A DNA stretch of 64,000 nucleotides from Prasinococcaceae sp. CCMP 1430 (taxonomy: Eukaryota > Prasinodermophyta > Palmophyllophyceae > Prasinococcales > Prasinococcaceae). The translations under genes were made by a program, and so were the position numbers. Where the stretch lies: NCBI GenBank assembly GCA_013416795.1, contig RQSC01000031.1:345466-409465 (forward strand), in the 5' to 3' direction. The notes under the pieces are model-generated. The model made no database searches, was not told the origin of the DNA, and saw nothing but the letters and a program-made list of their open reading frames with translations. Positions 10,391 to 19,805 of this stretch are shown here, piece by piece. Numbering within the stretch: the stretch's first letter is position 1; every line of letters starts with the position of its first letter.

Positions 10391-12151
10391 ATGAGTTGGC
10401 TGGCCAGGTACCTGTACCATCCGGATGGTATTGGTACAGTTCCAGCTCGTGTGTGCTGTACAGGCCAGGTCGGGAAGCAATTGGTATCGCGGGAGGGTCG
10501 GCGGGCGGTAGCTGAGGCAACGAGAGCCGGGGGCGCCTCCGAGTGCCCGCACTTTCGTCGCGGATGCCCAGGGTGTGCGAGCGCCACCTCGGCAAGCGAC
10601 GGCGAGTACGTGCCCCCTTCGTTCGCGGCTGCTCGCGAGTTCGTGGACGCACGCCTGCCGCGCGGGGTGCGCGGATTCGAGCTGGACCAGTCGACGCCGG
10701 CGGTGGGCTCGAGGCGGCGAGCGAGGCTTGCGGTGCGGCCTGGGCCAGGGGGAGAGGTCGCAATCGGAATTCTTTGAGCGTGGCACCCACGACGTGGTCG
10801 ACATCGTCGGCGGTTGGAGCGCCGCGGACGAGGCCGGCTGCGCGGTGCACCACGACGCTGTGAATGTGGCCGCGCGGCTCGTGCGGCGAGCGTGCGAGGA
10901 GTGCGGGGTGCGGGCGTACGCGGAGGGCGAGCGCAGCGGTGCGGAGGGAGCGCTGCGGTACATACAGCTGAGCGTCGTCGAGGGGAGGGATGTGTTTGAG
11001 GGCGGCGGCGAGCCGGCGGCGGCCACGCCGACGGAGCGCGTGCAACTCGCGCTTGTGTGGGACGGACCGCCCGCCGAGCACGCCAAGCTCGACGCTTTGG
11101 CGCGCTGGCTGTGGGAGCGCGGGGGTGACGACCTGTTTCACTCGGTATGGGCCAATTACAACGACAGCCGCGGCAACTCGATTGTCGCGCACGGGGAAGA
11201 CAGGTGGAGGCAGCTGTACCCGGCGGCCGTGGGCTCGGGCGCGTTCGAAGACTACGGGTGGGTCGCGTTCAGCGATCGCGATGACTGCGACGACGGGAGT
11301 CGAGCGCGCGTGGCTTTCCATCCGGGAAGCTTTATGCAATCGAATCACCGATCGTTCCAAGCCCTCCTACGCGAGGTGCGTGCGCCACGCGCCACGCGCG
11401 TCAGTGCGCGCTGCATGCTCTGGCGGGAGCCCCCGCCCACTCAAGCGAGGGGGCGCCGGGTGTTGGGGCGCACGCACTTTGGCACATGCTCGCGGCGTTT
11501 TTTGTGAGCGCACATAGCTGCTGACACAGGCAGGGATGGTGTCCATGCTGCGCAGCTCTCGACGCACGTCGAGCCAGGAATGCGACTGTTGGACCTGTAC
11601 GCGGGCACGGGCTCCATTTCGTTGTATTTGGCACACGTCCGCGCGCCGCTCGCCGACGTGCTGGCGGTTGAGAGCGTCCGCGCGGCCGCCGCGCCCTTCG
11701 CCGCAGGGGTGCGCGCGCTGGCGCCCTTGGCTCAGGAGGGAATGCCCCGCATGGAGGTGCGCACCCTGGCCGAGGGCGTGGACGCACAGACTCTCACACA
11801 ATGCGACGTGATCGTCGTGGATCCGCCTCGCCGAGGCCTGGACGAGGCCACGCTGCGTTGCCTGACGTCCACGCCGCCCCGGTCTTGAGTCATATACGTG
11901 AGCTGCGGCTTCAAGGTGCGTGCACACGGCAATCCCAGCCACCCTGTCGTCTCCTGCGCTCTCGAGACGCTGACACACCGATCTCTCGCGATTGCGGGCA
12001 CTTGCGCACGCAGAGCTTCAAAAGGGACTGCGAGGCGCTTGTGGGCAGTGGGCGGTACACGCTGGCGTTCGCGCGCGGCTATCCCTTCTTCGCTGGCACG
12101 GATTCGTTCGAGACGCTGGCCGTGTTCGAGGTACTCGGCGCGAATACCTGA
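10391..12151 (+). pseudogene. RlmD/TrmA-type RNA m5U methyltransferase with frameshift and in-frame TGA
   Basis: All landmarks of the SAM-dependent uracil-C5 methyltransferase family are present. There is an Fe-S type CPHFRRGCPGC at about 10540-10572, RARLAVRPG, then HPGSFMQSNHRSFQALLRE, the SAM motif LLDLYAGTGSISLYL (11583-11627), DVIVVDPPRRGLDE, VIYVSCGF and a C-terminal exon 12014-12151 (SFKRDCEALVGSGRYTLAFARGYPFF). Introns lie at about 11376-11530 and 11916-12013. Two lesions break the frame: near 10769 the reading must shift by one base to pass from VAIG to FFERGTHDVVDI, and a TGA at 11886-11888 interrupts PPRS/VIYVSCG. The start at 10391 is the first ATG and uncertain. It is either a recently inactivated gene or a region with two sequence errors. 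The product would methylate tRNA or rRNA uracil. Confidence 0.75.
10415..10430. repeat. 16-base perfect palindrome
   Basis: TACCATCCGGATGGTA is self-complementary and flanked by further GGTAC copies (10407-10411 and 10433-10437). It could be a dimer-binding operator or chance. It falls just after the first ATG of the methyltransferase, so it lies either in its N-terminal codons or in its promoter if the real start is later. Confidence 0.5.
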
Positions 12152-12508
12152 AGGCTGTGGCGTCTGTGCATGCCCGACGCGGCGTCGACAAATCACCTCG
12201 CTGCTACGCGTTTATATGTACTGTACACACCTCCCATCGACTCGATACTGCTCGCGCACGCGCGGCGTCTCCCCCGTGCGCTGGCGCGCCCTTGGACGTT
12301 TTGCGCGTGTGCGGGCGGGTGTGCAATCGGACGAGCTTGGAGCGGCCGCCGGAGCTCCAGGTCCGCGCCATTCGCACCCCTGCGACTCTTCGTGGCGAGC
12401 GCTTGCGTCTCCGCGCCCGCGAGCGTTTGGCAGTACAAGTAGCGGAGCGGCAAGGTGCGACGGTCCGCAGGGAGGGCAGCGCGCCGCCACGACACAGTGG
12501 ATCACCCG
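12152..12508. other. Convergent 3' flanks (methyltransferase and CDC50)
   Basis: Contains TATATGTACTGTACACACC at about 12212-12230, a likely 3'-end region. No gene is seen. Confidence 0.35.
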
Positions 12509-14091
12509 TCACCAGTCCTCGTCTTGCGGACGCTCACGCATCCACGTCGTGGCGCTGATGTCGCCGAAGGTGCGTCTCTTCGTTGCGACTGCGTCCAGCG
12601 TGAAGATTGCGATAGCGAGCGCGAAGTAGACTCCCATCATCGCCAAGAATGCCACGCCCCACGCCAGCGAGCCCCCGCCGAGGAAGCCATCCGAAGAGAG
12701 GCGCACCGACTTTTGCCCCTGGAAGGCGTACGTGTTGAAGAGGTTCGTGACGTTCAGCAACAAGGTGTCCCCCTCCTGTATTGTCGCATCGTCGATGGTC
12801 CCCCACAGCTTCGTGAATGTTGAGAGGCGCGCGGGTTTCATCCACACGATGAAGCGCTGGTCGCCTTCCAACGGCCCCGAGACGTCCTCGGACGCCGCAG
12901 AGTTCGTGTCGCTCTCGTTGACGGCGCTCTCGTTGAAGGGTAGGATCGTGCGTCCGGTGGCGACTGCCGGCACCGTGTTGAAGTTGTCACTCTGGGGTGT
13001 GGCGCCGTACATCGTCTCGATGTCGGTCGCCCACGCGATGGTGTCGTTGGCCACGTCAAACGTCTCCGCGTTAGTCGCGCTGCCGGTGGCACGCCCGAGC
13101 GTGTACGAGTCATTGAAGAGGCTGAGCGCGCGGAGACCGCAGGGCACCACCCTCTCCTCCGATCCGTCCGTCGGGGACTCGCTCGTCTCGCGCGGGTCGC
13201 ACGGGCCCGTGTCCTCGCTTAGCGCGTCCTGCAGCGTGTCCTTGCGCAGCTGCTGCACGGCGACGCTCTTCGCATAACGCCTGTGGTTCTGCCAGAAGCG
13301 GGTGAGTCTGTACTGCACGTTGATCGGGAAGCGTGACAGCGTCGCCGGCGCGGTGAACGCTATTTGGCACACGAATTCCGTGCCCGGCACGGCGGCGGCT
13401 GGGGTGGTCAAGGGGCCAGTCGAGTCCTCGACGAGCTGTATGGTCGCATTCGGAATGCTCTGGAGCTTCACTATGAGCGATCTCTCCGCATCGCCAAGCA
13501 CTTGGATGGGCACAGCAACAGATGGCCCCTCACCGCCATTCGTCGGGAGCGACAGATTGTACACGTTACCCACCGGCAGGCACGCGTCGTCGTAGCGGAC
13601 GTCGAATGCCTGCGCCTGATTGTTGTTAATGAGCGCGATGATGCCCGCGGGCAAGCACAGCATGCCAAGCACGGTGAAGAGCAGGACGACCTGCAGCGAT
13701 GGGGGATGAGCAATTGTTTGGGCGTTTCAGAGGCGGTCACCAAAATGATGGGCGTCGTCGGCCCGTCTGTCAGCAGGCGCGCGCGGGGCACACAAATCCG
13801 AGGCGGGCACAGGGGCGGCCGCCAGTGCGCTCCACAACCCCCGCGGCGCGGCCGCGGCTCGCCACTCCTCACCTTGAGCGGTGTGAGTACCGGTCTCCAC
13901 ACGGGTATTTCTTGCCTGGTGAAGAGCAGGTCTCGGGGGCGCTTGGAGCGCGCCACGGGGCCGCCGGCCCCGCGCCGCGCGCAGCAGCAGCATAGCCAGC
14001 GGCGCAGGCGCCCGGCGCACGACGTGTCCACAGGCGCATCGCCCGCCGCCTCCTCCCTGGAGGCCTCCGCGCACGACATGCATATGCCCAT
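12509..14091 (-). CDS. CDC50/LEM3 family P4-ATPase (lipid flippase) beta subunit
   Basis: Exon 1 13873-14091 (ATG 14091) and exon 2 12509-13690 join in phase 0 to give 466 residues. The family blocks appear in order: a cytosolic N-terminus with FTRQEIPVWRPVLTPLK, membrane span 1 (VVLLFTVLGMLCLPAGIIAL, about 74-93), NVQYRLTRFWQNHRRY, PCGLRALSLFNDSY, RFIVWMKPARLSTFTKLWG, then LFNTYAFQGQKSVRLSS leading into membrane span 2 (LAWGVAFLAMMGVYFALAIAIF). Several NxT/S sites and paired cysteines in the ectodomain fit a glycosylated ER/Golgi/plasma-membrane protein. CDC50 proteins chaperone P4-ATPases out of the ER and are required for phospholipid flipping; plant versions are called ALIS. The N-terminus is cysteine-rich (MGICMSC, CCCC), suggesting acylation. 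Confidence 0.93.
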
Positions 14092-14867
14092 GGCGGCAGG
14101 GGCGCGCCCGCGGCGGGCGGCCGGCGAGGCGCAAAAAAGGGGCGCCTCGGCACAATGCCAGGCAAGGATCGCTCCCTCCCGCCGACAACCGGCCAACGCG
14201 CGTCGGCTGACGCAAGCGCGCACGTCCCACCGTCCACCACCGACGATCGACCGGCCCACCCGCCCCTCCTCCCCTCCTCCGCTCCCCTCCCCTTCCCTTC
14301 CGGCCGGGGGCGCCGGCGCGCTGTTTGCGCGCACGCGCGCGCAGACTGTGGCCGGCCGGCGGCGCCGCCGCGGTGTGTGTGCCACGACCGAGCGCAAAAT
14401 TGAGATGGTTTGCCGCGGTGGTGAGATCTGCCATCGATGATGGTACAGTATGTGGGTTATGTCCCCCGCAACGCCCCGCTTCGCGCTTCGCGCCCCCCCC
14501 CCCACCCGCCGCCGCAGTATCGCTGCGGCCGGCGCGGCGTGGCGGTGGGCGCACGGCGGGGGCCCGCGACCAATCAGATCCTGGATGGGCGGGCGCCCTC
14601 GTTGCGGTGCAATGCGGCGCGTGCCGGGCGCGCTCGTGGCCCGGTGGGGGCGGATCCTCGCTCGGGTCGGGCGGGCGCGCGCGCGGGCGCGCGGTGCTGA
14701 ATTGAAGGTCGGCGCTGTTTCCGCCGAGCGACCGGAGCCGCAAATGGTTTCGGTTGCGCGCGGCGATCGCAGCAGGAACGCGCGCCCCGCGAAGGCACAC
14801 GCACCATCGCGAGCGGCCGCGACCCCGCCTTCCCCCCCCCCCTCAGGCCTCCGTCGTCGCGAACGCG
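14092..14867. other. Divergent promoter region (CDC50 and SRPBCC genes)
   Basis: About 780 bases between two ATGs. It contains a C-rich tract (14490-14510) and a small island of lower GC (CGCAAAATTGAGATGGTTTG at about 14390). No protein-like frame is supported; long open frames on both strands are low-complexity. Confidence 0.35.
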
Positions 14868-15876
14868 ATGCTCTCGCTCACCGCCGTCCCGACGGCTGCG
14901 CGCGCCCCCGCGCGGCCCGCGCAGTCGAGGCGCGCGGCGCGCGGAATGAAGTTCATGTGCGTGGTGCGCGGCGCGCTCCACGCGCGCACGCCACGCGCGG
15001 CGCGCTGCGAGCGCCCCATCTGACGCCGCCGCGGCTTGCGCGCAGGAAAAAGCTCGGCCTGCAGAAGCCCGACTGGCTCCCCGACTTCGGCAAGCCCAAG
15101 GTGCGTGCTCTGGGGCGCCGCGCCGGGCATGCCCAGCACGCGGCGAGCACCTCCGCTGACCCCGCCGCGGCGCCGACGCTCGCAGGAGTTTACCGGTCAG
15201 AGCAAGCAGGTGCGTCGAGCGCGCTGGTGGCGCGCGCACGACTGCCACGAGCGGCTGCATCGCGCCGCCGCCATCTCCGTGCACTGGCTGACGCACGCGC
15301 GCGCACGCTGCTGCGCGTCGCACACCAGGTGGCCGAGTTGAAGTTCAGCGACATCTCCGCCGACAAGATGTGGGCAACGATCTCGCCGTTTGCAGGTGCG
15401 TCACGCGCCACGAGACTCGTGACCAGCGCCACCAAAGCTATCGCGCGCATCCCTCGAATTCGTGCGCAGCGCTGACTGGACTGGCCGCGCCGCTCGCCTC
15501 GGCGCGAGCTGAAATAGCGCCCTACGTCGAGAAGGCTGGCGTCGTCGCGGCGTCGGAAGCAACCGGGGACACCGTCGGGAGCACGCGCACCATCAGCGTG
15601 ATCGGCACCGACGCGAGCTTCGAGGAGGTGCTGGTGCTCGCCGACGCGGAGAAGAAGGCGTTCGCGTACTCGATCACCGACTGCGCCAAGACGCCCTTCC
15701 CGCTCACCACGTACGGTTCCAAGTGCTACGTCATGGAGGACGGCGAGGGCTGCTCAGTCACCTGGACGGGTTGGTACGACATCGTCGAAGGCACCAAGGA
15801 CGAGGAGGTGCCTGACTTCGTCGGGCTCTACACCGGCTTCATCAACGCCGCTGCCGAGGACGCGAGGTCGGCGTAA
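14868..15876 (+). CDS. Plastid-targeted SRPBCC (Bet v1/polyketide-cyclase-like) protein
   Basis: Five exons are supported by GT/AG and phase: 14868-14956, 15046-15100, 15186-15209, 15329-15395 and 15470-15876, giving about 213 residues. The first about 28 residues are a typical green-algal transit peptide (MLSLTAVPTAARAPARPAQS). The mature part reads KPDWLPDFGKPK, EFTGQSKQ, then a SRPBCC fold: DKMWATISPF helix, AGVVAASEATGDTVGSTRTI (the GAvR turn), VLADAEKKAFAYSI, KCYVMEDGEGCSVTWTGWY, and a C-terminal helix. The family forms a hydrophobic cavity for lipids, pigments or polyketides; the ligand here is unknown. The eight-codon third exon is unusually small. Confidence 0.78.
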
Positions 15877-16076
15877 TCATGTGTCGTCGCCGGTGGCCTC
15901 CCGACGCATGGCGATGACCTGCTCGCGTCGCACGCACTAGGCGCCACATGACAGTACGGCCGTGGCGAGAGCAGCGCCCAGCACTCGTCGGATGTGATAC
16001 GACGGGCCGTAGCCCTACCACCGAGACACGCACAGAGACAGACGCAGCCTTAGACCCCTATGACGCTGCCGCTTCC

Positions 16077-19000
16077 TTACCGCGAACGCGAACGCGAGGG
16101 CGAGCGCGACCGTAATTCGCGCACCTCGGATGCTTCCGGAGTGGCCGCACCGCGCCACGGCAGCACCTGGCCGCGTCCGCCGCCCGCCCGCACGGCGCGC
16201 CCCACGTGCTCGGCGTTCGCTGCCTCGCTCTGGTCAAGCGCAGCGAGCGCCTCCGCGAGGCGCGCCGTCAGCGCTGCGTTCTGCAAGCGCGCGTCCTCCA
16301 ACTGGCGTCGCGTCTTGGCGCCCGAGTCGAGCGCCGTGCGCAGCCGCCGCCTCTGCTCCTCGCTCGCCGCCCGGGTGGCCTCCCAGCGACGCTCGCGCCG
16401 GCGCAGCGCGGCGTTCTCGTCTCGCAGAGAGGCGGACTCAGCCAGCAGGCGACGAAGGCTGCGCGGAGCGAGCAGCGGCGAGGTGGAAGAGCTGCCACGA
16501 CCGGATGCGCTCCCATCGCCGCCAGCCGACCCGTTGGCGGGCACCCGATGGAGGTGGCTGTCCAGAGCAGCGCCCGGACCCTCGCCTGAGGAGTCTCTGC
16601 CGCCACCTACCTGCACCATTGCGAGCTTCAGTGAAGTCGCCGCCGCCTCGGCGCGCGCCTGCGCCGCGTCCTTCGACAGCCGGCACACCTCATCCTCGTA
16701 CATGTCAAACAGCGAGGCATGTGACGAGGCCGCTTCGAAGCGGCGCAAGCGCGCTCGCAGCTTGGATACGCTGAGCCGCTCGTCGGCCAGATGGGCTTCG
16801 GCGGCAGCGCGTACCTCCTCGAGCTCGAGCTCAGCTTCCTCAGCACGCGCCTCCGCCGCCTCGCGACGAGCGCGCTCGTCGCGGGCGACCGCGAGCACCG
16901 CCGCGTTGCTGCGGAGAAGAGCACTGGCCTCGACTTTTGGCACACCACTTGGCGCCTCAATATCCGTGGTAGAGCCAACCGCACCTGAAGCGGTTGGTGC
17001 GTATGCGCGCGCGCTCGTCGGAGGCGGCACTTTCGAATGGCCCGGCGAATGCGCAGGTTCCGTTGCAGGCACAGGTGCAGGCGCGGGGTCCGTCGCAGGT
17101 TCCGTCGCAGGAGTTTGGTCTCGGCAAGGCGGCAGCATCTTTGCGTGTGCTTGTCGCAGCGTTTGCGCCGTGATAGTCGGCGTGCTTGCTGTCGCTCGCG
17201 TCGGCGCAGGCGCATCTGTACGCGGCGCCTCTGGAGGTACGCCCTCCTCTTGCATGTCTCGCTGCTCTCCTTCTTGTGAATACTCGTGGGGCGACAGCAG
17301 CGCCTGCTGCTGTGCCTTTAACACTTTTTTCCCACCATCACTGTAGAGATCACGAAACTCGCCCTTCAGTCTGACCAACTCCATCTCGAGAGCCTCACGG
17401 GTGCTTGCACCGCCAGACTCCTGCGCGACGCCTACTTTGCAATCGTCCTCCCTCCGAGCTCCGGGGGATCGAGCCCCACGCCGCGGCTGGAGCATGCGCA
17501 GAACGTCCTCGGGAAGCTCCCCTGGCGTGGCCTTCGACGATTCCACTGCGCTCGCTGTCTTCGCAAGAGGTCCACTCTTGCTGCCGAGGCTGGCCCACAT
17601 GGCCTCCAGCTCGCCGTCAAGCGCATCGACCGAGCTGCTTGAGCCTCTCTGTCGCCGCCGCCGCCGCTGCCGCTGCTGCTGCTGCCGCCGCTGCTGCTGG
17701 CCCGATTGAATCGTTGGCGAATCTCGCTCCAGCTCAACATCAGCCTCGCCCTGCTCAACTTGCCCCGGCGAGGTCTCGCCTGCTGAGACAGGGACGGGCG
17801 GGTCTGGCGCCGGAGCAGCCTCCATGCGCGCGTGCTCGTGTCCGGGGGAAGCGCCAACGTCGTCGGGTCTCGCAGCTGCCACAACGGCAGCTCCGCCTTG
17901 ATTGAGGGGTACCTCGCTGCGAGCTCCCCTCTCAGGGATGACACCAGCTCGCTCGGCCGCACGCACGTCGAGCACGCTGGTCACGTCCTCCATGAGCGTA
18001 CGCTGCACATCGCCCGCAACGCGCATGCATGCCGATCGCACCGCGCGCGCGCGCGCGGCGACGCGCAGCGTCGAGACCGTGCCGAGGTAGTCTTCTGGCG
18101 CGTCGCTCACGCAGGCCAGCAGGTAGGACTTGCAGTTTCCCGCAAGCAGCGGTGTAACCATCTCTGTGAGGACGGCGTCACGCGCGGCGTGCAGAGGACC
18201 CGAGTCTCTCGCGCCTTTGCGGCGCGAGCAGTGTCGTGCGCGGCTGCATCGCACCGACAGCTCAGAGACGACCCTGCCCAGCGCGAGGAGGTCCGAGGCA
18301 ACGGTGCGCCGCGCGCGCTCCACTGCTGCTCGTGCTTCCGATGGCTCGCCCGCCCCATGCGCATCGTTTGCTCGCAGGCGCAGCGGCCGCGAGCCCACGG
18401 TGTCCACGACGTGCATGACTGCCACCAGCCCAGTACCATCGCCCGCCGTCGCGCCACACACGGTCACGCGGACGAAGACGTGCCGGGGCACGTCTGATGC
18501 GCGGACACGCTCCTGCACGAGAGCGACGAGCTCCTCTGCCTCGGTCAGTGAGCGCGCGCGCACGGCCCGGAACCGCCGCCGCCCCCCACACACGCCGGCC
18601 CCTCCACCCCCGCTCGCGCTGCTACCAGGGCTATCAACCGCGGGAGTGAGTAGCAGGTCGCAGACCTCGTTACCCAGCACGCTCCACGCCGAGAGCGCTA
18701 CCTCCGCATCTCCGTTTACGAGCATCGCTGGCGGTATCTGGTCTTGCTCGCCCGCGTCTGTCCCGCCGCCAGCCTCGCCGCGTTTGACGGCGGGGCGCCC
18801 CTCCACGCGAACGAAGAGCTCACGCAAGGCGCTGTGTAGTACCGAGTCGCGCCCATCGAGGAGTGCGCGCGTTTTGCCGGTTCCGCTCTCACCCTGTGCG
18901 AGAATTGCGACGCTGAAGCCATCCAGCAGCCAGCGCACGGCGGGTAACGCCACGGCGCGCTGCAGCGCCGCGGCGTTGGCACGCACATCCGCGCAGAGCG

Positions 19001-19331
19001 CAGTCGCATCGACCCCAAAGACGCGCCGCGCCTCTGCAACGGGCGTGCCTTCGCGGACGCGGGGATCGTACACGGCGACGGATGTCCCCTCCAGGTCGCC
19101 ACCGTCGCCCTCGTGGACGATGCCATCGTAGCTCCCTCCTCCTTTTGCGCAACGCAGGCAGACCGCCGCCACCTCGAGCCGCGCCACGGCCACTGGAGCG
19201 GCCTGGCCGCCGCCGCTGCCGCCACCGCCACCGCTGCCGCGCGTCGCGACACCCCCGCCTAGCGACTCAAGCTCCGCGCCGAGCTCGGCGAGCTCGGCGC
19301 TCACGAGTGTGTGGTGGTGCGGAGGCAGCAT
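16077..19331 (-). CDS. Divergent kinesin-like motor protein with C-terminal coiled coil
   Basis: A single 1,084-residue frame from ATG 19331 to TAA 16077. The kinesin motor outline is present: VYDPRVREG, RVFGVDA, LLDGFSVAILAQGESGTGKT (P-loop near residue 145), a VMHVVDTVGSR at the switch II position, and the alpha-6 block LLAGNCKSYLLACVSDAPEDYLGTVSTLRVAARARAV. The normally invariant switch I SSRSH is replaced by DVPRHVFVRV, and switch II DLAGSE by DTVGSR. Nucleotide hydrolysis or microtubule stepping may therefore be weakened. Residues about 780-1020 form a coiled coil, and the tail ends in RS repeats (RSRSPSRSRSR). A polyglutamine/arginine stretch lies near nt 17660. It is head-to-head with the DUF4347-like gene, with E2F-like sites between them. 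Confidence 0.75.
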   Translation of the reverse strand: MLPPHHHTLVSAELAELGAELESLGGGVATRGSGGGGGSGGGQAAPVAVARLEVAAVCLRCAKGGGSYDGIVHEGDGGDLEGTSVAVYDPRVREGTPVAEARRVFGVDATALCADVRANAAALQRAVALPAVRWLLDGFSVAILAQGESGTGKTRALLDGRDSVLHSALRELFVRVEGRPAVKRGEAGGGTDAGEQDQIPPAMLVNGDAEVALSAWSVLGNEVCDLLLTPAVDSPGSSASGGGGAGVCGGRRRFRAVRARSLTEAEELVALVQERVRASDVPRHVFVRVTVCGATAGDGTGLVAVMHVVDTVGSRPLRLRANDAHGAGEPSEARAAVERARRTVASDLLALGRVVSELSVRCSRARHCSRRKGARDSGPLHAARDAVLTEMVTPLLAGNCKSYLLACVSDAPEDYLGTVSTLRVAARARAVRSACMRVAGDVQRTLMEDVTSVLDVRAAERAGVIPERGARSEVPLNQGGAAVVAAARPDDVGASPGHEHARMEAAPAPDPPVPVSAGETSPGQVEQGEADVELERDSPTIQSGQQQRRQQQQRQRRRRRQRGSSSSVDALDGELEAMWASLGSKSGPLAKTASAVESSKATPGELPEDVLRMLQPRRGARSPGARREDDCKVGVAQESGGASTREALEMELVRLKGEFRDLYSDGGKKVLKAQQQALLSPHEYSQEGEQRDMQEEGVPPEAPRTDAPAPTRATASTPTITAQTLRQAHAKMLPPCRDQTPATEPATDPAPAPVPATEPAHSPGHSKVPPPTSARAYAPTASGAVGSTTDIEAPSGVPKVEASALLRSNAAVLAVARDERARREAAEARAEEAELELEEVRAAAEAHLADERLSVSKLRARLRRFEAASSHASLFDMYEDEVCRLSKDAAQARAEAAATSLKLAMVQVGGGRDSSGEGPGAALDSHLHRVPANGSAGGDGSASGRGSSSTSPLLAPRSLRRLLAESASLRDENAALRRRERRWEATRAASEEQRRRLRTALDSGAKTRRQLEDARLQNAALTARLAEALAALDQSEAANAEHVGRAVRAGGGRGQVLPWRGAATPEASEVRELRSRSPSRSRSR

Positions 19332-19805
19332 GAGCTCGCGTCCCCCACACGGTGCCCCCCACCCCACCCCACCCCCCCCGCGGCTTGCTCTCGCGCGCTC
19401 TATGGTCGTTGAAAATTTTCTCCCGCCGCCGCGCATGCCTCCGCCGCGCAAAAACTCGGCCGGGCGCCTTGGTGCGGCGTTTGGCGACTTGCGCGTTTGG
19501 CGCGCTTCGAGTTTTTGAGTGCCTGCCAGACCGCACAAACGCGCCGCGTCGCGCGTGGGGTGCCCTGTGCCGGGGAGGCAGGCGGGGGGGGCGGGCAGGC
19601 AGCCCCCGCCTTTGCCCCTCTGCCCCGCGCCCCCTCGTATGGGTGCGTGCCTGCCACCTTCTGCTCCGATACCGCCGCCACCGCAGCAACCGGCAACTGC
19701 CGCCGTCGCTGCCGCTGCGCGCGCTTGCACGTGCCGAACGCCCCAGAGCTGCACAACGAGGCAACGGGCGCAGTCGGTGACCCAGCAGCCTCCGCCCAGG
19801 CCGAA
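19332..19805. promoter_or_regulatory. Head-to-head promoter with E2F-like sites
   Basis: This 474-base spacer between two divergent ATGs holds TTTTCTCCCGCC (19416-19427), TTTGGCGA (19480-19487) and TTTGGCGC (19496-19503), matching the E2F/DP consensus TTTSSCGC or close to it. A CCCCACCCCACCCC block near 19360 could form a G-quadruplex on the other strand. The frame of the right-hand gene is open through much of this region but lacks an ATG before 19806. Confidence 0.45.
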
